Shown: positions 9,379 to 16,602 of the stretch, one piece after another
How the letters are laid out: every line of letters begins with the position of its first letter
How positions within the stretch are numbered: the stretch's first letter is position 1
Assembly (NCBI GenBank): GCA_011369465.1
Contig: DRQG01000139.1
Span: forward strand, 1-35,700
Origin: Caldithrix abyssi
GTDB taxonomy: Bacteria > Calditrichota > Calditrichia > Calditrichales > Calditrichaceae
Reading direction: 5' to 3'
Length of the DNA: 35,700 nt
Translations under genes and position numbers: made by a program
Notes under the pieces: model-generated
Databases searched by the model: none
What the model saw: only the letters and a program-made list of their open reading frames with translations
Told to the model about the DNA's origin: nothing

Positions 9379-11823
9379 ATGTTTTCTTTACTCATATTCG
9401 GCGCAGCGCTGATAGCGGCTTTGGCCGTTACCTGGTTAGCCAGGCAGATCGCCATAAAATACGAAATCGGTTCCTATCCCGATGAACGCCGCGTGCATAC
9501 GGGATTTATACCCACGCTGGGCGGGTTGGGCATCTATGCGGGTTTTCTGGCCGGGGTCATTTTGGCGGTTGTGTTAAAGCCCGAATTGCGGGAACTGCTT
9601 TTTCCCAGATACACCGGTCTGTTTATCGCGGCAACGCTTATGGTTATTGCCGGCCTTTACGATGACTGGAAGGGTCTGAATGCCGCAGGTAAATTTCTGC
9701 TGCAATTTATTGCCGTAAGCGTCCTTATTTATTGCGGGTGGCGCATTGATGTGCTGGTATCGCCTTTTGGCACGCCCGTTAGTCTGGGAGTGTTCGCGCT
9801 GCCGGTAACTTACCTGTGGTTGATCGGCGTAAGCAATGCGGTGAATCTGCTGGACGGATTGGATGGTCTGGCCGCGGGGGTAAGCGTTATCGTTTCGGTG
9901 GTTTTTCTGTTTATGGCCGTGCAAAACGGGGATACGGCGTCCATATTCATTTTGACGGCCCTTATTGCCGGATTGCTCGGATTTTTACGTTATAATTATC
10001 ATCCGGCCAGCATTTTTATGGGAGATACGGGCTCCTTGTTTTTAGGCCTGATGTTATCCGCCCTGTCCATTCGCATATTCGAAATCCAACCCGGTCATAT
10101 TGCCTTTATTGTTCCGCTTATTGCTCTGGCCATACCCATAGGCGATACGTCCGTGGCTTTTTTCCGCCGCTTAAATCAGGGCAAGCATCCTTTTAAACCG
10201 GATAAAGATCATTTACATCATCGGCTTATTTATCTGGGCCTCTCTCACGGGCAGGCGGTAAAAATTATTTTATTTACGGCTCTTATTTACGGAGTTACGG
10301 CATATTTTTTAGCCCGCCAGTCGGCCTTTATCGGCGTTCTGTTGCTTGGGCTGGCGCTGGCCTTCTCGTTCTATGGCTTGCGGCGTATCGGTTATCTGGA
10401 AGCGCAACGTTCCAAAACATATTACGGCGATAGCGCCATCATCAAAGTGCGCCGTGGGGTGGCGCCGCTTTCCATGGGACGGCTTATTCATAAAATTTTG
10501 CTTATGCTTACCGACGCGCTCATGATCAATCTGGCTCTGTACGCCACCTGGTACATCCGCTTTTATGCGGGCTGGATACCTTCGCAGCGGCAGCTGCCTT
10601 TGGAATCCATCTTTTTTTCACCGGCCGCTTTTCTCATTACGTTGGGCTGGCTGGGCCTGTTTGTGCTCAACAACTTGTATGGTATGCGTTGGGATGTTTC
10701 CCGTTTCGATCAGGTGCGCCGTATCAGCAAAGTGATCGTTTTCGGCATTCTGGTGCTCATCATTGTAACCGCCGATCCGGACAATCTGCTGTCCGAAGGA
10801 CGTACGGCTACGTTGATTTTTGGCGTTTTGCTACTAGCGCTGGTCAACGGCGGCAGGCTGCTCATCATTTGGATTGAAAAAAAACTGTCCATTCTGGAAT
10901 ACGCGCCTCATAATACGCTGCTGGTCGGCGCTACGGAAAAAGGACGGAAGGTGTTAAAAGATATCCGCCAAAATCCCCATCTGCTGTATAATATAGTAGG
11001 TTATGTTTTGAAAAACAGTGAGGACAAAGTTTTTTACGGATTGAAATGTCTGGGCAGTTATGAGGATATTCCGGAAATCGTCCGCCGTCATAACGTGGAA
11101 GAAGTCATCATCGCCATTAACGAACGCTCGCGCGACGAGATATTGAATATCATTGCCGCGGCGGAAAATCTGGAAGTCAACTTTAAACTGCTGCCCCATA
11201 TTTATGACGTGGTTTCCGGTCACAAAACGGAAGAGGTTATCGGGCATCCCCTCATCCGCCTTTTTCCGGAGCGCATGTATTTGTGGCAATGGGTCTTAAA
11301 GCGTTTGATGGATATCGGTTTTTCCATCTCGGGTCTTCTTCTGCTGGCTCCTTTCTTTTTGGCCGCCCAGCTCGGATTGTGGATGAGCGGAATTTATCCG
11401 GCCCTGCGTACCGTGCGCGTGGTGGGCCGATACGGAAAAGCCTTTGGCATGTACAATTTCGAAACCCGTGCTCCGGCCGGTCGGTCTCAGCCCTTTGTAG
11501 CGCGCGTATTAGAAATGAGCCGGTTTTATAAATTCCCGGCTTTGTTCAACGTGCTGTTTGGGCAGATGAGCGTTGTAGGGCCGCGCCCGGAAACGGTGGA
11601 TGAAGTGCGCTACCTGTCCGGAAAGATAAAATTTTACAACCGCCGTTTCGAAATTCGTCCCGGATTTACCGGCTGGGCGCAGGTAAAATATCGGTATGAG
11701 GAAGCTCTTAAAGTAAAACGCGATCAGTTCAAACAGGATTTGTTTTATCTGGAAAATATGTCGCTTACCTTCGATCTGCGCATCATACTGCGTTCCATAG
11801 TTATATTGTTGTTGAAAAGATAA
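9379..11823 (+). CDS. WecA-like phosphoglycosyltransferase fused to WbaP-like module
   Basis: An 814-residue multi-pass membrane protein. Residues 1 to about 340 are a polyprenyl-phosphate sugar-1-phosphate transferase (WecA/MraY superfamily). They carry LYDDWKG (D95, D96), NLLDGLDGLA (156-165), FMGDTGS (D216) and HPFKPDKDHLHHRL (270-283), so this half looks active and would load the first sugar-phosphate onto undecaprenyl phosphate. Residues about 365-500 are further membrane helices, and about 510-625 a nucleotide-binding-like domain (LLVGATEKGRKVL) as in WbaP. Residues 636-814 form the bacterial sugar-transferase domain with MSVVGPRPE and PGFTGWAQVK. In that domain the catalytic Asp-Glu of the usual SLDELPQL is replaced by Tyr717-Lys718 (RFYKFPAL), so the second half is probably inactive. 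GGAAGG lies just before the ATG. Confidence 0.85.
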   Translation: MFSLLIFGAALIAALAVTWLARQIAIKYEIGSYPDERRVHTGFIPTLGGLGIYAGFLAGVILAVVLKPELRELLFPRYTGLFIAATLMVIAGLYDDWKGLNAAGKFLLQFIAVSVLIYCGWRIDVLVSPFGTPVSLGVFALPVTYLWLIGVSNAVNLLDGLDGLAAGVSVIVSVVFLFMAVQNGDTASIFILTALIAGLLGFLRYNYHPASIFMGDTGSLFLGLMLSALSIRIFEIQPGHIAFIVPLIALAIPIGDTSVAFFRRLNQGKHPFKPDKDHLHHRLIYLGLSHGQAVKIILFTALIYGVTAYFLARQSAFIGVLLLGLALAFSFYGLRRIGYLEAQRSKTYYGDSAIIKVRRGVAPLSMGRLIHKILLMLTDALMINLALYATWYIRFYAGWIPSQRQLPLESIFFSPAAFLITLGWLGLFVLNNLYGMRWDVSRFDQVRRISKVIVFGILVLIIVTADPDNLLSEGRTATLIFGVLLLALVNGGRLLIIWIEKKLSILEYAPHNTLLVGATEKGRKVLKDIRQNPHLLYNIVGYVLKNSEDKVFYGLKCLGSYEDIPEIVRRHNVEEVIIAINERSRDEILNIIAAAENLEVNFKLLPHIYDVVSGHKTEEVIGHPLIRLFPERMYLWQWVLKRLMDIGFSISGLLLLAPFFLAAQLGLWMSGIYPALRTVRVVGRYGKAFGMYNFETRAPAGRSQPFVARVLEMSRFYKFPALFNVLFGQMSVVGPRPETVDEVRYLSGKIKFYNRRFEIRPGFTGWAQVKYRYEEALKVKRDQFKQDLFYLENMSLTFDLRIILRSIVILLLKR

Positions 11824-11850
11824 GCGGCAGCGGGAGAAAACGGGGAGTGG

Positions 11851-12178
11851 TGGATTAATGAATTGTTGAATTATTGAATTATTGGATTGACAGCTTAGTG
11901 GTTTGATATTGAGCCGGAATCATGCTTGTCCGAAACGCTATCCTGCGTGCAGAAAATGGCAACTCACCCCCTTTTCCGCCACGGCGGACAAGTATTCCCC
12001 CCTCTTTCGAAAAGAGAGGGGGACCAAGGGGGAGAGTTGGCGGACAGGCACGCCACGGCGCACGAGCCCGCCACGGCGGACAGGCAGATATGACAATGAA
12101 GATAATTATTGTTGTGACTTCGCTCCACCAAATCAACAAATCAACAATTCAACAATTCAATGATTCATCCATTCACAA
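11851..12178. repeat. Second pair of inverted arms of degenerate 8-bp units
   Basis: The gap between the two WbaP-like fusions (11824-12224) is bounded by octamer arms. The left arm (11851-11890) is tggattaa, tgaattgt, tgaattat, tgaattat, tggattga. The right arm (12131-12178) is aatcaaca, aatcaaca, attcaaca, attcaatg, attcatcc, attcacaa, an imperfect reverse complement of the left. The arms enclose about 240 bases of other repeats. Reading frames through the region translate the repeats and are not credible genes. Confidence 0.7.
11964..12090. repeat. GC-rich palindromic intergenic repeat cluster
   Basis: Between the octamer arms lie repeated GCCACGGCGGACA units (11978-11990 and 12070-12082, with a partial copy at 12052), two GGCGGACAGGCA units (12039 and 12076), and a CCCCCCTCTTTCG/GAGAGGGGG imperfect hairpin near 11996-12022 followed by CCAAGGGGGAGAG. 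Similar G-run and CGCCGTGGCG elements recur at 35524-35645, so this is a dispersed family in this genome. Confidence 0.65.
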
Positions 12179-12224
12179 CTCAAATTTAACTAAGGCAAAA
12201 CAATTTACTTCGGGTTACAGGCAA

Positions 12225-14303
12225 TTGAAGCGGAACAAACTGAAAATATCAGTCATTATCGTTAATTACAATGTGAAGGATTTTCTGGAGCAGGCGCTTC
12301 TTTCGGTAAAACGGGCGCTGGCCGATTATTCATCCGAAATCATTGTGGTGGATAACGCTTCGGTGGACGGCTCGGTGCCCATGCTGAAAAAACGTTTCCC
12401 TGACGTTCTTCTGATCGAAAACGATACAAATGTGGGTTTTTCCGCGGCCAATAACCAGGCCATAAAGATAGCCCGCGGTGCGTATATCGTCCTGCTTAAT
12501 CCGGATACGGTGGTACAGGAAGACACCTTTGTCCGCCTGTTTGAGTTTTTTGAGCGGAATCCCGAGGCTTCCGCGGCCACCTGTAAAATTCTCAATCCCG
12601 ACGGCACTTTTTCCGTGGACTGCCGGCACAGTATTCCTACGCCGCTGGCCGCCTTCTGGAAGGTTACCGGTCTGGCGCACCTTTTTCCCAAAAGCAAAAT
12701 ATTCGGCAAATACAATTTAACCTATCTTGATGAAAACGACACCTATCCCGTAGAGGCCATTTCGGGTTCGTTTATGATGATAAAGCGCGAGATGGTGGAA
12801 AAAGTTGGACTGCTGGACGAACGGTTTTTTATGTATTGTGAGGATATCGATTACTGCCACCGCATCAATCAGGCCGGCGGCAAAATTTATTATGTGCCCA
12901 CTTCACAAATCATCCACTACAAAGGCGAGAGCACCAAAAAAAACAATCTGGATTATATCATCACCTTTAACCGCTCGCTTTATCAGTTTTACGAAAAACA
13001 TTACCGGAAAAAATATGTTTATCCCTTTAAATGGCTTATCCTTTTGGGAATACTATTTCGCGGCTTTACCATTTTTATACGCAATTTTTTCCGGCAGTAT
13101 TATCCTTTTTTACTCGATCTGTTCATTCTGAATGCATCGGTTTTTGTCAGTTTTTTCATCCGTATGGAAATGAAATCTCATTTCTCTCTGGACTATTTCT
13201 TCCGGGAACAGGTGAACATAAACTGGATTGCCTCGCTATCCTTTTTTATCGCTGCCTTGTTTTTTGACAATCTGAGCCGTAACCAGCACTCCATCAGCCG
13301 TATTCTCAAAGCAAATGTTGCTGTATTTACCTTTATTGCCGCTCTTACGTTTTTTCTTAAACAGTTTGCTTTTTCGCGTCTGGTGATCATTCTATCGTTT
13401 ACGCTTAGTGTTCTGTTGATGGCGGGCTGGCGGTTGATACTGCGCTATTTTGCCCGTTCATCCGCCCATGCGCTGGGCCGGGATTTTTTTCTGAAACGCA
13501 CCTTGATTGTGGGCAGCGATCAACCGACCAGACAATTATTGCAAAAACTGAAAAAACGGATCAATTCCGGACTAGATATTTTGGGGGTGGTTACTTTGAA
13601 CCGGGAAGAAGTAGGGCAGGACCTGGACGGCTTCCCCATTGTAACCTCCATTGAATCGCTGCCGCAATATCTGCGCTTTAAAAAAATCAATCTGATCATC
13701 TTTTCCACCCATAATCTCAGTTACGAAACCATCCTCAGCACCATGGCCCGGATTAACAATCCCGATATGGAATTCAAAATGGTGCCGGGACATCTGGAAG
13801 TGATGATAGGAAAAGCCGATATCGAGCGCCTGGACAGCGTACCGCTGGTGGATATCGAATATGCTTCGGGACGGCCGTTTAACCGTTTTATCAAACGAAC
13901 CTTTGATTTTATCCTGGCTTTACTGTTGCTGATACTGCTTTTACCGATTGGTCTGCCGTTGTATGCAGTAAAGCGAAAACAGATATTTGAAAAACAAATA
14001 CAGGCAGGTGAAACGCGGCGCATCCGCCTTAAAGAGGTGAAAGACGCGCCCGTGCTGCAGTTCTTTCTGAATCTCTGGCATATTGTTCAGGGAAGGATGT
14101 CCTTTGTGGGCGCGGATATGGAAAGGCCGCACAGCTATCTGTTGGAGTACGGCTACAAACCCGGCCTTACGGGGATCGTTAAAATTAACCGCCGTAAAAA
14201 GCAAAGCGCGGAAGAGCTGGAAGAGCTGGAATTGTATTATCTAAAAAATCAAAATTTGCTGCTGGATCTGGAAATTTTGCTACGCAGTTTAAAAAAGATC
14301 TGA
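12225..14303 (+). CDS. GT2 glycosyltransferase fused to WbaP-like module
   Basis: A 692-residue membrane fusion when read from TTG at 12225. Residues about 7-260 form a rhamnosyltransferase-like GT2 domain with ISVIIVNYN, IIVVDNASVDGS, LLNPDTVV and a C-terminal MYCEDIDYCHR. Several membrane helices follow, then a WbaP-type nucleotide-binding-like domain (TLIVGSDQPTRQLL) and a C-terminal sugar-transferase-like domain with GRMSFVGAD and KPGLTGIVKI. In that domain the catalytic Asp-Glu dyad aligns with Gln612-Phe613 (VLQFFLNLWH), so phosphoglycosyl transfer is unlikely and the GT2 domain is probably the working enzyme. The frame stays open to 11922, but those codons translate intergenic repeats. 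TTG at 12225, three bases after ACAGG, gives a start just before the GT2 domain; the exact start is uncertain. Confidence 0.75.
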   Translation: MKRNKLKISVIIVNYNVKDFLEQALLSVKRALADYSSEIIVVDNASVDGSVPMLKKRFPDVLLIENDTNVGFSAANNQAIKIARGAYIVLLNPDTVVQEDTFVRLFEFFERNPEASAATCKILNPDGTFSVDCRHSIPTPLAAFWKVTGLAHLFPKSKIFGKYNLTYLDENDTYPVEAISGSFMMIKREMVEKVGLLDERFFMYCEDIDYCHRINQAGGKIYYVPTSQIIHYKGESTKKNNLDYIITFNRSLYQFYEKHYRKKYVYPFKWLILLGILFRGFTIFIRNFFRQYYPFLLDLFILNASVFVSFFIRMEMKSHFSLDYFFREQVNINWIASLSFFIAALFFDNLSRNQHSISRILKANVAVFTFIAALTFFLKQFAFSRLVIILSFTLSVLLMAGWRLILRYFARSSAHALGRDFFLKRTLIVGSDQPTRQLLQKLKKRINSGLDILGVVTLNREEVGQDLDGFPIVTSIESLPQYLRFKKINLIIFSTHNLSYETILSTMARINNPDMEFKMVPGHLEVMIGKADIERLDSVPLVDIEYASGRPFNRFIKRTFDFILALLLLILLLPIGLPLYAVKRKQIFEKQIQAGETRRIRLKEVKDAPVLQFFLNLWHIVQGRMSFVGADMERPHSYLLEYGYKPGLTGIVKINRRKKQSAEELEELELYYLKNQNLLLDLEILLRSLKKI

Positions 14304-14309
14304 ATCACG

Positions 14310-14760
14310 ATGGCGGAGGCTGAGCTCCGTCGAAGCCGGTTCCCTTCGACAGGTTCAGGGAACGTGATCTCGGAGGCTGAGCTTGTCGAAGCCGATCCCT
14401 TCGGCCTCGATAAATCGGGACAGGCCCCGATAAATCGGGACAGGCGAGGCTCACCCTTCGACCCCGACAAGTCGGGACAGGCAATGCTCAGGGTGACAAA
14501 GAGTGTCATAGTGAGCTACGTCGAACTATGACACGCCCCTCAACAGGCTCAAGGAACGCATTCTCGGAGGCTGAGCATTTCGGCAGGCTCAATACGACGC
14601 TTGTCGAAGCCGATTTCCGATTCCTTCGACAGGTTCAGGGTTCGCGATGTCCCGACTTGTCGGGGTCGAAGCCGGTCTTCGTTCCCTTCGACAAGACTTC
14701 GCCCAGCCCGGGCGGGATCAGTCGAACGCTCAGGGAACGTTTTTACGGAGGCTGAGTTTA
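14310..14760. repeat. Mosaic of REP-like GC-rich palindromes
   Basis: Most of the gene-free stretch 14304-14928 is repeats. CGGAGGCTGAG occurs near 14314, 14371, 14565 and 14745. CTTCGACAGGTTCAGGG occurs near 14344 and 14623. CGATAAATCGGGACAGGC occurs twice in tandem (14408 and 14427). CCCGACAAGTCGGGACAGG near 14463 has a near-inverted copy near 14648. TTGTCGAAGCCGAT occurs near 14383 and 14600. Many units are self-complementary. The open frames across it are low-complexity translations of the repeats. Such elements usually lie between genes and may act as transcript ends. Confidence 0.75.
14503..14534. repeat. Perfect 10-bp stem hairpin inside the repeat mosaic
   Basis: GTGTCATAGT at 14503-14512 pairs perfectly with ACTATGACAC at 14525-14534 across a 12-base loop. 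No T-run follows, so it is not a standard intrinsic terminator. It looks like one member of the palindromic repeat family around it. Confidence 0.6.
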
Positions 14761-14902
14761 TTGAACTTTTATTCTACGGTTAAAAGGCTGCAAGCCCTTC
14801 AAACCCGCGTCATAATTAGATCGTTTTACCAGGATGGCGAATACGTAGTGCCATAGTAATCCATCATGTACCTTGATATACCTCTAAAGAACGCTTATAT
14901 TT

Positions 14903-14927
14903 AGAGTGTCTCAAACCGGGACACTCT
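14903..14927. repeat. Hairpin at the left end of the IS1634-type relic
   Basis: AGAGTGTC at 14903-14910 pairs with GACACTCT at 14920-14927 around a 9-base loop. It ends two bases before the ATG of the transposase relic. It may be part of the element's left end or its translation control; no matching right end is visible. Confidence 0.45.
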
Positions 14928-14928
14928 T

Positions 14929-15230
14929 ATGTTCACTTGTATTAAAAAATCAGGAAAATACCAGTACCTGCAGATTGTAGAAAACCGAAGAGACTGTAGG
15001 AAAGTTAGACATCGAGTCATTTCCCCTATTGGAAGAATGGTTTAGTTGCAAAGCAATGGGAGCGTAAAAACCTTAATTCATTCGCTGTTATGATTTTCTT
15101 AGAATATCCTGCTGGTTCTTTCCGGTAAGGTGATGACACTCCAAAAGTAAAAAAATTGGCCCAACCTTGATTTTCGAGCGTATTGGGGAAAATCCTAAAA
15201 TCAAGCCAGTTATACAATCCATTCATTTGA
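14929..15230 (+). pseudogene. Decayed IS1634-type transposase, N-terminal remnant
   Basis: The ATG at 14929 opens a 38-codon frame with KKSGKYQYLQIVENRR and RKVRHRVISPIGRM, the recognisable N-terminus of IS1634-type (IS4 superfamily) transposases. It stops at TAG 15043. With stops and frameshifts ignored, the match continues to about 15230: LQSNGSVKTLIHSLL, then KKIGPTLIFERIGENPKIKPV in a shifted frame, corresponding to the region before the catalytic core. The DDE core and C-terminus, several hundred residues, are absent. The next gene begins within 65 bases, so the element was truncated before or during formation of this island. Confidence 0.75.
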
Positions 15231-15292
15231 ATGGGAATATGAATTTGATGTTAAAGGGTGTAGATGAAAATAAACTAAAATTGGATTTTAAA

Positions 15293-16483
15293 ATGGAATC
15301 AAAAATTGTATTGTTTTTTATCCTCATCATACTCCTTTTCGGTTGCCGGAAGGGAACGGATTACCCTATAAATAATGAACAGAAGGAGGAAAATCCGGAA
15401 ATTCTGGAAATTCCGGAAATTCCTGTAAATTATTTGCAGGTTCCTTCGTCTGCATACCCGACTGTCCAGTCAGCAATCGATTCATCATTCGATGGTGATA
15501 CAGTGATTGTGCTGCCCGGTATTTATAAAGAAGTGTTGGATATGAAAGGAAAAAACATCACCCTGGCCAGCGTGTATTTACTGGAAGAGAATCAAAAATA
15601 TATTGAAGCTACTATTCTGGATGGCAAGGCGGAATGGAGTGTGATTAATTTTAATAATGGGGAGAATGAAAACTGTGTATTGAATGGATTTACGCTTAGA
15701 AATGGAGCCGGAATTAAGTACAATTCACCTTATGCTTCTCCGATGCGTCAGGGTGGTGGGATTTATTGTTGGAAATCAAAACCGGTACTAAAAAATTTAA
15801 TTATCCGGGAAAATACAGCGGACTGGGGTTCAGCAATTTACTGCTCACAGGGTTCTGTAACGCTTGACAATATTCTTGTGACAGAAAATAAAGGATCTCA
15901 TGCGCTATATTTTATTCATTCCAGCCCAAGAATTAACAATATTCGGGTTGAAAAAAATGAAGGTAACGGATTGGCAACCAGAGAGTGTCATACATTCACT
16001 ATCAGTAATTCTCGATTTTTGAATAATTCCAGGTCGGGTTGTTTCTTCGATCAGGGTAGAACAATTCTAATAAATGTTTTATGTGCAGACAATAAATATT
16101 GGGGTGTGTCGGCGAACGCCGCTCCAACTGAACTAAAAAATTGCACACTCGTAAACAACGGTGGTGGAATTAATGTTTTTGAAACCAGTTCCTTTATAAA
16201 GAACTGTATTTTTTGGAATGAGTCTGTAGAAATCAGTTTAAGTGTTCTTATATCCGGTTGGGCCGAGGCGACTGTACGTTATTCTGATGTTAAAGGTAAT
16301 CCAAGTAGTTATGAAAACGAATACTACAAGCTGGATTATGATTCGACCAACATCAGCCTCGATCCCCAGTTCTGCGATCCGGAAAATGGGGATTATCATC
16401 TTCAACCCGGTTCACCGTGCCTTACTGCCAGTGAAGATGGTTGGCTGATCGGCGCGATGGGCGAAGGGTGTTCGGGGGAATAA
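15293..16483 (+). CDS. Beta-helix lipoprotein, paralogue A
   Basis: A predicted surface or periplasmic lipoprotein of 396 residues. The signal peptide ends in the lipobox LLFGC with Cys18, followed by a short charged linker. YPTVQSAIDSS and GDTVIVLPGIYKEVLDMKG open a right-handed parallel beta-helix (NosD/pectate lyase-like) with many GGGIY, NLII and NN turns. The end is FCDPENGDYHLQPGSPCL. The frame is open upstream to 15167, but those codons belong to the transposase relic, and the paralogue begins at the equivalent Met, so ATG 15293 is chosen. No Shine-Dalgarno is visible; the start is preceded by A/T-rich bases. No catalytic motif is recognised. It may bind polysaccharide or be a structural surface protein. 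Confidence 0.7.
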   Translation: MESKIVLFFILIILLFGCRKGTDYPINNEQKEENPEILEIPEIPVNYLQVPSSAYPTVQSAIDSSFDGDTVIVLPGIYKEVLDMKGKNITLASVYLLEENQKYIEATILDGKAEWSVINFNNGENENCVLNGFTLRNGAGIKYNSPYASPMRQGGGIYCWKSKPVLKNLIIRENTADWGSAIYCSQGSVTLDNILVTENKGSHALYFIHSSPRINNIRVEKNEGNGLATRECHTFTISNSRFLNNSRSGCFFDQGRTILINVLCADNKYWGVSANAAPTELKNCTLVNNGGGINVFETSSFIKNCIFWNESVEISLSVLISGWAEATVRYSDVKGNPSSYENEYYKLDYDSTNISLDPQFCDPENGDYHLQPGSPCLTASEDGWLIGAMGEGCSGE

Positions 16484-16492
16484 CGAGGTAAT

Positions 16493-16519
16493 GATTCCAT
16501 CGCTTTAAGCGATGGAATC
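16493..16519. repeat. 27-bp near-perfect palindrome downstream of paralogue A
   Basis: Thirteen-base arms GATTCCATCGCTT and AAGCGATGGAATC around a single T. The same core recurs at the same distance after paralogue B. It could fold in RNA as a transcript end or serve as a RAYT-type target site. No T-run follows. Confidence 0.75.
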
Positions 16520-16602
16520 GACAAAGCACAGTTCGTTTTTGCGGAAGTCATTTTGTCCTTTTGTACTGATCTACATAGAAGACTACAAATAATAAAGAAA
16601 CT

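Noticed and set aside
11922-12224. N-terminal extension of about 100 residues on the GT2-WbaP fusion
   Set aside because: These codons translate octamer arms and GC-rich palindromes; the GT2 domain starts only after 12225.
14408-14482. Tandem CGATAAATCGGGACAGGC units considered as a CRISPR array
   Set aside because: Units are adjacent with almost no spacer, only two or three copies exist, and no cas gene is nearby.
14310-14856. Several overlapping small open frames of 60-86 codons
   Set aside because: They are translations of REP-like palindromes and show no ribosome sites or protein-like composition.
15167-15292. Upstream start for lipoprotein paralogue A
   Set aside because: The added residues belong to the transposase relic and would bury the signal peptide; paralogue B starts at the matching Met.
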